Of a stretch of 64,000 bases of DNA, positions 24,157 to 45,720 are shown in pieces. Each line of letters starts with the position of its first letter. Within the stretch, counting starts at the first letter, position 1. Below the pieces are notes generated by a model. The model made no database searches and was not told the DNA's origin. It was given only the letters and a program-made list of their open reading frames with translations. The DNA comes from Bugula neritina (Eukaryota; Bryozoa; Gymnolaemata; Cheilostomatida; Bugulidae). The position numbers and the translations under genes were made by a program. The stretch covers positions 4,029,680-4,093,679 of the forward strand of contig OZ037767.1 of NCBI GenBank assembly GCA_964035545.1, given 5' to 3'.

Positions 24157-24300
24157 ATTATATAATTATATATATATAATTATATATATATATTAGTCCA
24201 ACACCTGACGAGTGCAGTTTACTGTACGAAACTATATAGTCGTGTGAGATTTTTTAAATAAAAAAATATATATGTATCATTAACAATCTGAACACACTAC

Positions 24301-24346
<46 letters not shown>

Positions 24347-24395
24347 GTGTGTGTGTGTGTGCGTGCGTGTATATATATATATTATGTGTGGGTGT
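24096..24395. repeat. (TA)n and (TA)n(TG)n microsatellites
   Basis: Long TA tracts run from about 24096 to 24196 and from 24302 to 24342. The second passes into TG repeats with CG interruptions and back to TA. Confidence 0.85.
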
Positions 24396-24957
24396 GCATG
24401 TATGTGTGTAAAGTTATGCCAGTTTGAATTGCACAATTTGTAAAAGTTGCAGAAGAGTTATCTCCCCAAATTGACAGATTCTTGGTAATAAAGGAGACAA
24501 CTCTATGGCAACCGTTGTTTTTGCAATACATAATAATATTAGGATCCAATACGCGATAATAATATACTCATTCAGTTTCTGCCAGCGTCATTGTGAAATT
24601 TTATTTTATTAGTAAACATCGGAGAGCTAGAGGGCATATTATAGAGGTACATAATATGTCACTCTGGTAAACACTCGAGAGTAGAGAATCAATTGACGTA
24701 AAGTGAAAGTGATATTGCGGCGAGTCAATTATTCTAATTTTCAAATAAGAAATGTTTTATCATAAATTTTAATTTAAGAAAACATAACAACTTAAACCTA
24801 AAACTCCTAGTCTGCAAGTTAAAGTTGCATCACAGTCACGTTACTTCCAGCACTAGGTAAGACAATGTAAAATTTAGAATAATATAAAAGCATTGCAGTT
24901 GCCATGATGAACCACTGAATGCTAAATTATTAGCCGTATGAATTTCTAACTTTGTAT

Positions 24958-25095
24958 TCACTATCACTGACTATGACTATCACTATGACTATGATACTGA
25001 TAGTGACAATGTGAGTTACTTACTTGCTATCACATTCACTATGTGAATGTCTATCAGTATCACTATGACTATCAGTATCTGACTATGACTATTGC
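24958..25095. repeat. CACTATGACTAT degenerate repeat
   Basis: Six-base units TATGAC and TATCAC alternate irregularly and recur in shorter form near 25355-25410. There is no coding content. Confidence 0.6.
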
Positions 25096-26966
25096 CATGG
25101 CATTTTGATTTCGGATTTCATTTTCTGTTTCAACTTGAAGTTGAACTCGAGTTGTTAACTACCCAAGACTTAAGAGTAAGCTTAAACCCAAGAGCTATGG
25201 GCTATGACTAACAAAATGAAAATAAATCATCACTTAGTCTTATCAGTTATTACTTTAATGCTTACATATATGGTACAGATATGTCATTAAATTTATTATC
25301 AATATGAATATCATATATGTAACAGTGATATGTATTGATATTGTCAATTATGTATCAGTATCACTATGACTATGAGTATTATCATGAATCTAACTCTATG
25401 ACTATCAGTAAATGTATTTGAGTAAATGGCCATTTCGCATGGGCCATGGGTTTTGATAGTTGACAAGCACAGTGATAATGACAATCACAATGAGTATGTG
25501 ACTATATATATTCAGTTTCACTGTTGATTATCTTCATAAATTTTAAATATTGCTTGATTCAATGAAATTTGCTTTTAATTTTTGAGTTCAACATTTTTTT
25601 AATTTCATATTGAATTTGATACTGAATTTGATATAACTTCAGTAGATATTCATATTAATTTGATGATATGAAATTCAGTGATTAGTAGCTAAATTAGTAA
25701 TAACTTACAACTGTGAGTTTGTTGTAACTAAATAATTAATGACTATAATGTAACAATTTGCAATGTCAAATTTAATTTCAGCACACAAGTCTAAGGTTAG
25801 TAATAGTTGTAACCCAGTGAAATCGGAAAAAAATTGTATTATGATGGATCAAAGTGATTTAAGAATATTTTTGTAAAATTATTTTTGTCAGGTTTGCTGT
25901 GTAATTTTATGCATATAAAATGTTCAATTATTTTGGTTGTGATACAAATAATCCTGGACATGGTGGCTACTTATTTCTAATTTTATCATCACCAATCTGC
26001 TGTAAAAGTGCCAATACATCTATTTTAGGATTTTTTTTACATTTTCTTTAGATTTTACCACTTTACTTAAAACATTTGTTTCATTTAGTAAGTAGATTGA
26101 CTAAATGTGCTTAATACAGGTACTAATCTGTTCAAAGCTCTTCCAAACTTTACAAAGCCCCAGCATGGGGTGCTATTTTTGCTCAATGCTTGGATAGATA
26201 TGGCCATAGTGCCTTTGCCATTGAGCAAAGTGATATTTTTACCTTTCTCATGTTGTTTGTTGTAGTAGACAGTAGTTTCTTGATTGCTCCTTTTGTGTCA
26301 TGTTTCAAGTATACTTCAAGCTTTACTAGATGAATAGTTTTATTGATTTAAAATGAGTTAGTTTAAATTGCTGTTTGTAGTATTCACCTAGTAATGAGAA
26401 TAGTTATAATCAAATAGCAAGCCACTTTTGACTACTGTTGAAGTTGGAATTCCTAGTCGGTCACTGGAGTGATGGGATTTTATAATCTTGCTTTATTTTC
26501 TCTGTTCTGTGTGACTGGCAATTGCCTTCAGTATGCTGTTATAGTATTTCAAACTAATAGCCACTAATAGCAAATATTCTTGATGTTGTTTGACTGTGTT
26601 TAATTTCCTCAATATAGCTCAATTTCTCACTTAGAGTGCAACTTATTAATGAAGTGTGAAATCCCATGAGGGAATTCTATTGTTAACAGTCTTTTGTGGT
26701 ATGGGAAGTCACTTTAGTTTCCTGACTCTTGTGCTATTATAGACACAGTGTATAGCCTGCTAGTACACTTAGCCTAAGACTCTAACTAACTTACTATTCT
26801 ATGTTCCACAGTCTCATGCTGTGATCTCCACTGTAAACGAATATGGCAGATAATCTTCAAGCTTTGCATGCATTCCTAGAACTTTGTCTGCTGTCATCTT
26901 ATCATACACGTATCATTTGTTTGTAGAAACAGATATACCAGAGCTTATAAAGTCAATGTGCAAAAA

Positions 26967-34864
<7,898 letters not shown>

Positions 34865-35277
34865 AAATATAACAGGCTGCATCATACTTCTATAAAATAT
34901 TACACTGGTGTTGATACTGCAGTTTTGTTGTTTGCCCTTGAACATATTATAATAGTTTCTGTAAATGATTGTTCTATTTGCTCTCGCACTTCAAAATTCC
35001 ATTAGCAAAATTTGCACAAAAAGTAAAATTGCATGGCTGTGCAAAAATAAAACTATGACTTTTGAACATAGCATTGTCCATGTAGAAAAACAGAAATATA
35101 ATTATTATGTTTACTAAAAGAATATACTATATAAATAATATAACAATCTCGGTTATAAAATGTATAAATTGCACTATAAAGTTTAGCTTGGAGAGAAATG
35201 GTTAACATTATGCAGCATTTACTATATAGTAGACAAAATGAACTCAGTATAATCGGCACCTGTTAGTGTAGAAATCT
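34865..35277. other. Short spacer between convergent LRR and RPTP-B genes
   Basis: From about 35035 the sequence matches the 3' flank of RPTP-A in inverted orientation, so the inner edge of the duplication lies within about 200 bases of the last LRR exon. No exon is evident. A weak acceptor near 34922 could open a 28-codon hydrophobic frame, which I do not consider convincing. Confidence 0.5.
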
Positions 35278-38200
35278 TTAGCTGACAAAGTTTGAATATC
35301 CTTGGAACTGTAACAAGTAGTGGTTTACAAAGTCGTACAAAGCTTCAAACTCTTTCTGAAAGCATACAAATAAATTGAATTGAGCAAATATCAGAAACAA
35401 TAACGCCCATAGTATCAAATGTAATTCAGATTTTTCATCACATTTAAGTTATGCAATTCATTAGAAAAATGTATGGATTAAAATGCTTCAATAGTAAAGT
35501 GATAAAGCTAACAGATGTGAGATGTCTTAGTAAGAACTAAACATGAATGCATTAAAAAACATGATGGTGAAGTTTCTAGTTGCAAAGTCTTCGAATCATT
35601 CATCAATATTACATACTTTGATTGCAAACTATTAAACAACTATGTTTACAGAAATTTTATTGTCACCATTGATCGAGTTTTTAAGATACTAACCACGGTT
35701 CTGTAAAACCGAAATGCTTACATGAGGAAATAATTCTAAATTTAACAAAACATGAGTTTTATTGGAAGGATAACCCATCATTTAAATACCTCATTAAAAC
35801 TGTTAAATTTTCTTACTCTCAACTCAATAACTTTATTGGCTGATCAAAGTATGATCAAACATCATAACAACAATTAATTCAGAACTTTTATAGTGTCTTT
35901 GAATGTTGTCAGCTGTTTTGTGTAAATAACTCATGTATCTAAAAGGTTTACTAGTTACAGTCATCTGTATATCTAAACAAAATAATATTAAATAAAACTT
36001 AAACCTCTTCTACTTAGATGAGCTTTGAATTTATTGAAATCTGTACTTTAACTTTAGTCTACACCTCAACACATACCAGACTAGATATGAACTGTCTCTT
36101 CCCCTCTCTGGCTAGTTTCACTTCCAGTACTATGTCAATATCATGTTCTATTCGCGTCCTCAGATACAAGTTCATTGCTACGATGAATATTCCACTCACT
36201 CTGCTACCATTTCTAAAAACATATTCAAAGGGATGAGAATCAAACAGAGATAAACAGATGTCAAAATCTACAGCTTATGTCTTGGTTTTGCTACTGCAGC
36301 AAAATTAAAATTGTGTTTCTACACATGAACAACATAATTCTAATATCATAAACAAAAACAAAATGTTTAAATTTTCTTATTCTAACCAAAAAGTTCGGAG
36401 TTTGATGCATTTCTTTCAAAATACATGTCTTAAAATCAAAAGTGTTGTCACTAATAATAAAACGTTAATAAATTATAGATTAAAGACGCATGTGTTTTAT
36501 AATTCAATATTCAGTCAAGTAACACACCTGCACTGCACTGTCACTATGCTGCCTTCTGATGCAGCAAACTTCTCTGCTTTCTGACAGGCTATGACTAGTT
36601 GCTGACTAGTTGGGAGTTGCTGCCCCTTCAATTTCACCTCTGATAATGCTACTTGGTGCTTTTGCTGGAAGAAATGAAACAAATAGGTTAACAAACAAAT
36701 ATTATTTATAACAGTTCAATAAAAAATCATTAGGCCTACATATTCATTATAAAGATGTGTTGCAGACAATACAGGACAATGTCACTGGAAGCTAATGATA
36801 TCTTTTGGGCCTTGGCAACCAACTATAACACAGTTCTTGTAGTTAAAGCATATTATCTTTTTTTTTATATAGGCTATGGGTAAATTGTTGCTCATTGCAA
36901 TGGTTAGTTATATATATCTTCCAATTATGGTTAAAATTATCTAAACATTAATTTTTGTGTTTTCATCATTTTATAAAATCTCAATGTATAGCCTTATGCC
37001 AAAGGTAAACAAAACTATAATGTTTTTATTTTTCAAATGCCACATTGCATAAACCTTGTAAATTAAGACCAGTAAATCACCTAATATATTATATACCAGG
37101 TAGAATAGAATAGTCTTTATGGCACATATCTGAGCTACGAGATGCAGCGGGCGTGGCTAACTATAAACCCACCCCTGTGAAGGGGTTTTAATAGCACACA
37201 TTGACTGTCTGATATTTTCCCCAACTACCAATGCTAGTTTTCCTAGAGCTTTACTTGATACTTATGTGTTGAAGCTAAAGTACAACTTAAAAAGATGACA
37301 GAACAATAAAATATATTTCATTTTTGCACAAAACCCTACACTAAGTATTATACTTAAAGAGGCGTCAAGCTACACAAATAACGATTTGATTTGAATTTGA
37401 GAGACTTGTACCTCTGTTCCTGAGACTTGAACCTCTAAAGTAGTTTCTGTGATGGCCTCAGCATACCCCCGAGTTTTAATATTGATAATAGAAATGTCAC
37501 TCACAGTGATAACTCCGCCTACTTCAGTCGGCCAATAAGGAGCTTCTTCCTGTATGCAGAGTATTTGGGAAATTTTTGGGTTGACAATTATTTTAGAGTT
37601 TTGCAATGGTTTAGTTTAATTTATTTTAATACAAGCAAACACCACAAGAAAACATCAATTATTTTATCATTTTATTATGTAATATATCAATATGGTATAT
37701 TATTATATTATACTACATCATATCATAGAATATATTTTATTGTGTTATTTTATTTTTATGTAATATAATACATTATATTTCATATTATATTTTATTATAT
37801 TACATTATAAAAGCTTGTCTATAGTAAATAATAAACATTTAAACATTTAAGTAAATTTATACATTTTTCCACCACTCAATGGCTAGCTTGTATCTATAAA
37901 ACATTTTGTAATTGTTCATATTTTATTGATCAAACTCATAAAGTTGTGTTGCTTTTAATTAACTGCAACCAGTTTGTGTGACTCATACACTCACTCACCT
38001 CACAGTCATTGAAGTAAACAATAAGAGGTGATTCTTGTTCAATAATCATCTTCCAGTAGTTGGAAGTGGTGGATGGTAGAGGGGTTTGGGTTACCACAAA
38101 TCCGTCCTTGTGTTGATAACCCTAACAAAACAATACCATAATTTATGTAAAGCATCATTATTTAAATAAAAAAGTAAATTATATATTACAGCTCATCAAC

Positions 38201-41200
38201 AAGTTGATGGTTTAAAAAGCCTGATTGTTTTAATGGTTTAATAAAAATACCCAGATGACTAGAAAGTATTTGTCATTAAAGTGAAAATTCTAGATAATTA
38301 TGCAAAACCTACTACCCTTTAATAAATATTTTCTTATGTCGCTACAAGGCATATTTTAGATACAAAAAAGTATGCTCATTCGAGTTTTGATTTGTCTCCC
38401 CTCAGCTATTGCATGTACATGATATAAAATATGGTAGATTACATTATGCACTACAAGCATATGTTGGATACTACAAAGTGGAGTGTAATAAGAGTGGAGG
38501 GGGAGTGTAATAAGAGTGGTGGAGTGGATAAAAGTGGAGGGGGAGTGGATAAGAGTGCTGTAATGATGCAACAAAATACTTTTATTATTTGTAAAATGGC
38601 AGCTAAAATGCAGCCATTCAGTTTATTGATGATAATTATTTATAAATAGAGTTGATACCACGACTTTTTCACAAAATTTATGATGAGGAAGTAGTTCATG
38701 GTGAAGTTGGTCTGTATTAAGTTATTTTGCCAGATTCTTGGTTAGCCTAAGCTCTTTTAGATAAAAGAATCATTGCAAGGCGGCCCATACAACTACACTC
38801 AAATTATGAGTAAAGTCATAAAACTCTAAAGCTAAAATATAAACCCATAGCATCTGGTTTTAACATAAGTTGGATAGGATTTCAAGGAAACATAATGTAT
38901 AATATTCACCACAATGTGATTAACACAGTTTAAGTTGAAATCTAATCAGATTCAATGGTTAGTAGAGACAGCTCATTGTAACAGTTTGCTGTTGTTTGTT
39001 TCCAAGTCTAAATTTCAATATTCCATGCATTGTTAAAACACATTATTACAAAGTTGAATATTTTTCTAATATCTTAGAATTTCCAATTTCGGTTTAAAGC
39101 TAGTCTAAACATTTTATTCATCAAAGTTAAGTTGATTCCAGAGAAAGATATAAACTCACATTACAGTATACAGCATTGATGTAGTCTGTATAACCCTTTT
39201 CTGGACGTTGGATGATAACTCGGTTTCTGTCGGCTAAAATTAAAAAAGTCAACAAAATCAGACAGCTGCATAAAAACTGTATTGTATTATAAACACTAGT
39301 TAAATGCATGCAACGATAAAATATTATGGAAAAAATACTTTTATCACTGATAAGACTTAATATAGATGCACTGCTGATCAATGCTATATTCAACAAAGAG
39401 GAAGTCACGAGGGAATAAACATTCTCACCCAATCACTATCAGACGTTGCAACCAGAAACATATTATATAACCAGTAGCAGATAGAGACTGTGTTTAGAAT
39501 GCAGTTAAGGTATTTCTGTATATATTAAAACTACAACACACCAGCTTCAAAACTTTATATTCTATTTATAGTAGTATAATTTGCAAAATTTAGTGATAGC
39601 TTATGTTTTCTCAAAATATAAATTAAAGCTAAAAGGATAAAAGAAAAAAGTTAGCCAATTTGAACCAACAACTGAAAACATAAAAACTTTTTAAAAGGGC
39701 ATGTAGTCTATATCTTCTACTACTGTGACACTATTTGAGACAAAATCTGAAGTGACATAACTTACAAGGCAGCACTTTCAGATCTCTGTTCAGACTAACA
39801 TTTTCTGGTTGTTCAGCTGCAGACGTATTCTTGGGGGTAACTTTTAGAGCTTTGTTCAATTTTTCAAACTGATTGGAGATTTCAGTTTTTGAGTTTTTAC
39901 CATTTGGCTAAAATAGAGTCACAGCCATAGTACAGCTTCAAATATGCCAGCATGACATCAAGTGCTAATTGATGAGAAATACAGGTTCAGTGTACTACAT
40001 TGCACATTATAAATCTGGCAGATAATTCTGCACATTATATCAAACATAAACCCAGCCCTGTTGTATATGTGAGCCCAGCCCAGCAATAAATGTGACTTCC
40101 TCCTTCAAAGTTTAGTAACAGTTTAGTTATATTTATGTGACTGAATATTCATTTGATCCAAGAGTAGACTGAACACTGCAATGAACTCACAACTCTCCAT
40201 TGACGTATCTGTTGACTGAAATTGCCAGCTGGAACGACGGTATCACCACAAGACAGAGCCTCTGACACCATGTCATACAGGAATGCGTACTGATCCTAAA
40301 ATAAGAAACATATAGCAGGCAATCAAATATTTGTACCGCTATTGATTAAAAAATACATTACGACAAATATATTTTCAGGAATAAATTAGTGATGTGTAGT
40401 ATAATGCTGTGTAACCCAAAACCATATGCATTGTTACTAACTTTCCAATAACATAGAGTCAAAAAGATATTATAGTAGTCGTTTTACTAAAGTATTAGCG
40501 AGGATTGCAACAAACCAAAGATATTATATATATATATCTGTGTAAAATGTTGAGTTCAACAACTTCCTTAATGCTAATTCAGAAGTCAAGCTTCAGCACA
40601 CCTCAGAGTATTAGATGAGGTGATACTCACAGCAGTTTGTACCATGAGAGTTCTTTGGTGTCGGAGTCTGTTTACACAAGCAAACACATCTACTGTCTTG
40701 TGGTGATTTCTCTTGTCATGAGCCTCGTCAATGAGACTCTCCAGAGCAATGTATGTTCCTGTCCTGCCAACCCCAGCACTGTGAAATAGTATACAGTATT
40801 TGCATTGGTCAAACTGATGCCTGGATACCTGTTGCTTTATTTTAGAGCTCAATGTTATAATTACTAATTTTCCAAGGAACAATTAACCATAAAACATAAT
40901 TTGAAAAAAGGCTCATTCAAAGCAGTAAATGCTAGTCGTAATTATTATAAAAATGCATTAATAAATCAACTTTATGGATATTGCTGATTTAGAGCATTTT
41001 AAAAAATATTTTGATACTTCAGAATAAATAAAATATTGTTAGACTACCTGCAGTGTACTATAATGGGGGTGGTACTGGAACCGTAGTGTTGTCTAACTCT
41101 GGATCTAAAGCTAATCAGGCCAGCAGAAGATGGAATGTCATGATCATACCACTTTGTGTAATGGAAAAGGGTGGTTTGTCTCTTTATCTGTATGATAAAA

Positions 41201-44200
41201 CATCACCCAATATATTAGCTAACAAATATGAAATAATGATGTTTTGTTATATATCTGTAAGAACTGTGTACAGATGTGCACCAAGTGCAGCAATACATTC
41301 TAAATATGGTGCCATGCTCCAAGATGGCAGCTGCAACAAAATAGTGCCATGTTGCAAGATGGCGGGTACTAAAAAGCATTTCTGAATAAAATATCAAGTT
41401 GAAAAGGTCGAAACAAAATTTTATAGCTTCTTTAACTAATTTCTTGACTAAATTATTTTAGTAAAAGTAGTAATGAAAGTGTCTTGTTCATTATAGTGCA
41501 TTAGTAACAGCACTCAATGACTCCGCATGTTTATATTAGATAATATGCGTTGTGCACAGTATGTTACTTACATTGTCTACAGTATATTATTTACATTGTC
41601 TACAGTCTATTACTTACACTGTCTACAGTATATTGCTTACACTGTCCACAGTATATTACTTACATTGTTCACAGTATATTACTTACATTGTCTACAGTAT
41701 ATTACTTACATTGTCTACAGTCTATTACTTACACTGTCTACAGTATATTGTTTACACTGTCCACAGTATATTACTTACATTGTTCACAGTATATTACTTA
41801 CATTGTCTACAGTATATTACTTACATTGTCTACAGTATATTACTTACATTGTCTACAGTATATTACTTACATTGTCTACAGTATATTACTTACACTGTCT
41901 ACGGTATATTACTTACATTGTTTACAGTATATTACTTACATTGCTTACAATATTTATTCCTTACATTGTCTACAGTATAGTACTCACATTGTCTACAGTA
42001 TATTACTTATATTGTCTACAGTATATTACTTACACTGTCTACGGTATATTACTTACACTGCCTACAGTATATTACTTACACTGTCTACGGTATATTACTT
42101 ACATTGTTTACAGTATATTACTTACATTGCTTACAATATTTATTCCTTACATTGTCTACAGTATATTACTCACATTGTCTACAGTATATTACTTATACTG
42201 TCTACAGTATATTACTTACATTGTCTACAGTATATTACTTACACTGTCTAAAGTATAGTACTTACACTGTCCACAGTATAGGAAAGTTTTCTCACAATAT
42301 ACAAGGCGTATACTTGCCCCTCCAGTAAAGTCACAGTGTAATCTTCAAATTTTATTGACTCCGATACTTTGGAGGGCCAATATTGCCAGCACTTCTTCTG
42401 CAAGAATTACCATTAAATTAACTTTTATCAGCTGTCTAACTTATGTTTAGTCAGTCACATAATTTCTAGTTAAATAGTTGTCTTGCTTTATACTAAGTAT
42501 GTATTTCATCTGGAATTAAAATAACTCAAAGTTGCTTGAAAATAATTTTAAAGCAATATTTAGTCACTAAAATATACCGACCTTTGTACCCTTTGTATTT
42601 GGCAGTACAATGAGGAACATGAATAAAATGCACTCTGTAGTTGATGGAATTATAACAGAAGGCACGATTTCTATGCTATACACAAACCTTGCCACTCTCT
42701 ACCAAATTAGTAAGCATTACAACAGTGTTTGCTCTGGTGTCGTGTATCAGTCTCCACATGTCTACAGCTGTTTCTTCTTTTGGACCTGAACCAACATTAC
42801 TTGATATACAATATTACACAATAATGTATAATATACTTATATATCAAAGCATATAATACTGTATATTATGTTAATATAGTAGAACACATAATGTTATATA
42901 AAAATGCATGATGTATGAAATAGTGCAAACTATAAAATTCATTGTTTAATATGTAATATTTATCATATTATAGTATTATATGTAATGCTATCAAAACATA
43001 TGAAATTGTTACAATATTCAATAACATCCTATGTGTGATACTATGTAAATACAGCATTACATAATTTACAATTGCATATTTCAATATAAAGAATTTATGC
43101 TGACAAAACCTGGTAATTGTATGATCCATATGGTATATTTCACGCAGTTCATATGCAACATGTCTGTTTTCAGTTATAATTTTTAAAACAATGAACATAC
43201 ATCAACATATGGTCAACAAGTGTGTTGAATGGTTTAAAGTAGTTATTAAACTGACGTACCTTGAGCTGCTATAAACTTGTAGTAATCAGGCTGGTAGAAA
43301 TCCTGCAAAAGTGATACATCAGATAAAAAATACAAAAGGTGATCACTCTTGCTTAAATTACAGCAGGACATGTACATTAATTGAGACATCAAGCAACAGC
43401 AACTAAGAATATGTTATAATATGGATATATCTGTATGTGTAGCATATAAACAATGTTTTCACATGTTTAAATACAGTCACAGCTATACTCTTATATTAAC
43501 TATAGCTTGCATCTCGGTCAAGTGTAATTACTCTAGTAAAAGAACTCAGCTATACATTTTTAATTATGGTATGCTAATTTTGGAAATAAAACCTTATTTG
43601 GGTTATACTGAAATAAAAGGATATGTCAATATAGATAGGTGATTAAAGTTTTATAGTAGTGAGTATTTATTTAGAATACAACGCTAAAGATGAATATCAC
43701 TGATCAATCCAAGCACCATGCAAGACACACTATACCTGAAGGATTTAAAAATCATATAAAGAATAGTGAGAAAGCAGAACTAAAAGCGAATCACAGTTCA
43801 CCACTACAGTGTTTTTATTTCATTTATTTGCATTTAAGATTTCAAGTTATTTATAGAAACATTAGGTTTTCAGTACTCCTGCACTTACTTTGATATAAGA
43901 TGCATTAACATAGTCAGATTTGTGTCTGCTAGTCACTTCTAATCTCACTCTGTTCTCATTAACTGAAAAATATACAAGGAAAGCATCTAATACCTTTCAT
44001 GAACCATTTACTACAAGGTCTACTAATAAGTCATTCCCTTGATACTCCTACTAATTAGTAATTTACTACATGATATACTAATAAGTCATACACTACATGG
44101 TTCTATAGCTACTATAGTACAACATAAACTTATTTTTATTTTTTAATTCTGCAGGCATGTAGTAATATTATATAAATAAGAAAATATGTTAAGCATCTTC

Positions 44201-45640
44201 AAGGTGATGCTCATATTACACCTAAACTCTTGATATAATTCTGTTCAAATACTGATAGTAGTAATTGCCTTTTCTCTTAAATGTAAATTTCAAGACAAGA
44301 TAACTTTTAAATATGTTGCAATCATGTTTATTATATTACCCACAATTCAGTTTTGTTCCTCATTTTTATACATAAACTATAAGGAGTTTTTAAAATTACA
44401 ACTCTATGTATTTAAATAATTTACACTACTAAGATGACATCAGCCTCCATTTTAACACTTACATGGGGTAATGCTCTTGAACCAATTCTTGAAAATATTC
44501 TCTGGTGTTCTGCCTTCATCACTTTTCAAGTTAGCTGAATCTAATCTCTAACAAAACAGGCAAAGAGAAAAAGCTGAAAATAATTTATATGTAAAACCTA
44601 ATTAACACAACTCAAAATATTTTGAATAATTTCTGCATTTTACAAACATAAATGAATAGAGACTGTAGCTTACATATCTATTAAAGCTGTTTCTATCAAA
44701 TCTAGTAAAGAAGAGGAATTTTTCTGTGACTTACCGTGAATTCTTCCTTAAAAGGGCCATCTGGAAATTTCTCCTTTTCATACCGAATCAAATCCTGTAA
44801 ACTTTCTACTGCAATTCTGGTGCTGTTTCCATACATGTTTTTATCCAATATGGTGGCTCCATTAGGTGCAGCTGTAGAGGGTTTATTGACAGCAGCTGTA
44901 GACTCAGAACATGGAGTGGCTGAGGTACCAATAGGAGCGGGTATATTGGAGGCAGCCTTATTTTGTGCTTGATTTTCTAAGGGTTCTAAGCCTGTATCTT
45001 CAAGAAGAAAAACATTGACTAGATTTGAAACTTTCTGATACAAAAGCTTGTTTTATTGTGATTTCTGCCAAAGAAAGTTATGATTTAGAACACATTTAGG
45101 TAAAGTAATATTGTCAAACAACTCAAGGTGCACCATCAACCATAGTATAGTTACAGCATATAAGATAGAAAATATGATTTTCTAATTATTAGCCAATTGC
45201 AATAGTATCATTTAATAATTTTTTAATATTATGTTTTCAAAGATTTTTTTTAGAACATTAAAATGCTATTTGACTCGAATGCTTATGCTCTCTTAAATTG
45301 CAACACACACAAAATTAAAAGTTGATGAAAAGATAATTTTGTAAATACAAGAATAAATTATAGATGTGCAAACAATAATAAATAATAAGGCAATAGGAGA
45401 GAAGGAATAAACTTATTTGGAATTAACTAGAAACTTTTAGAACTGATTTATTGATCTATTGACTGAATGATAGCCTACTCACCAATCTCTTCATATTCCG
45501 CTAATTGCTGTGGCGGCTCTTTGTCAGATCTGCAGAAACAAGTTAAGTTTTGACAACTATAATTGCCTTCATATTATGTAACATACAATTGATTAGCTTT
45601 GCTGTTAGATAATAGTGTCATAAGTTTTATTGGTACAGGT

Positions 45641-45720
<80 letters not shown>

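Larger units (their letters stand above)
23401..26926. other. Intergenic DNA between RPTP-A and the LRR gene
   Basis: The first about 240 bases match the 3' flank of RPTP-B, for example TAGTGCAATTTATACATTTT. They therefore mark the inner end of the inverted duplication. The remainder is AT-rich with several microsatellites; I see no exon. The LRR promoter presumably lies in the last part but no element is clear. Confidence 0.5.

Noticed and set aside
26150-26245. Inverted repeat TTTGCTCAATG/CATTGAGCAAA
   Set aside because: Arms are only 11 bases, AT-rich and separated by about 35 bases; such pairs are expected by chance here.
34922-35010. Alternative last LRR exon after a GATACTGCAG acceptor
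   Set aside because: It would need a 72-base intron and gives a hydrophobic, unrecognisable tail; the in-frame TGA at 34862 is simpler.
41053-41385. 110-codon plus-strand frame beginning MYYNGGGTGTVVLSNSG
   Set aside because: It is the antisense of RPTP-B exon 16, which encodes the WYD loop and VHC; the same antisense frame exists opposite RPTP-A at 17262-17516.
41556-42288. Regular short repeats that could be taken for a CRISPR array
   Set aside because: The units are contiguous with no unique spacers, in an animal gene intron, and derive from an exon-intron junction.
41527-42328. Open frames of 142-243 codons in all three plus-strand phases
   Set aside because: They are translations of the 23-bp minisatellite (repeating LSTVYYLHCLQYITYIVYSI) on the strand opposite to RPTP-B, not genes.
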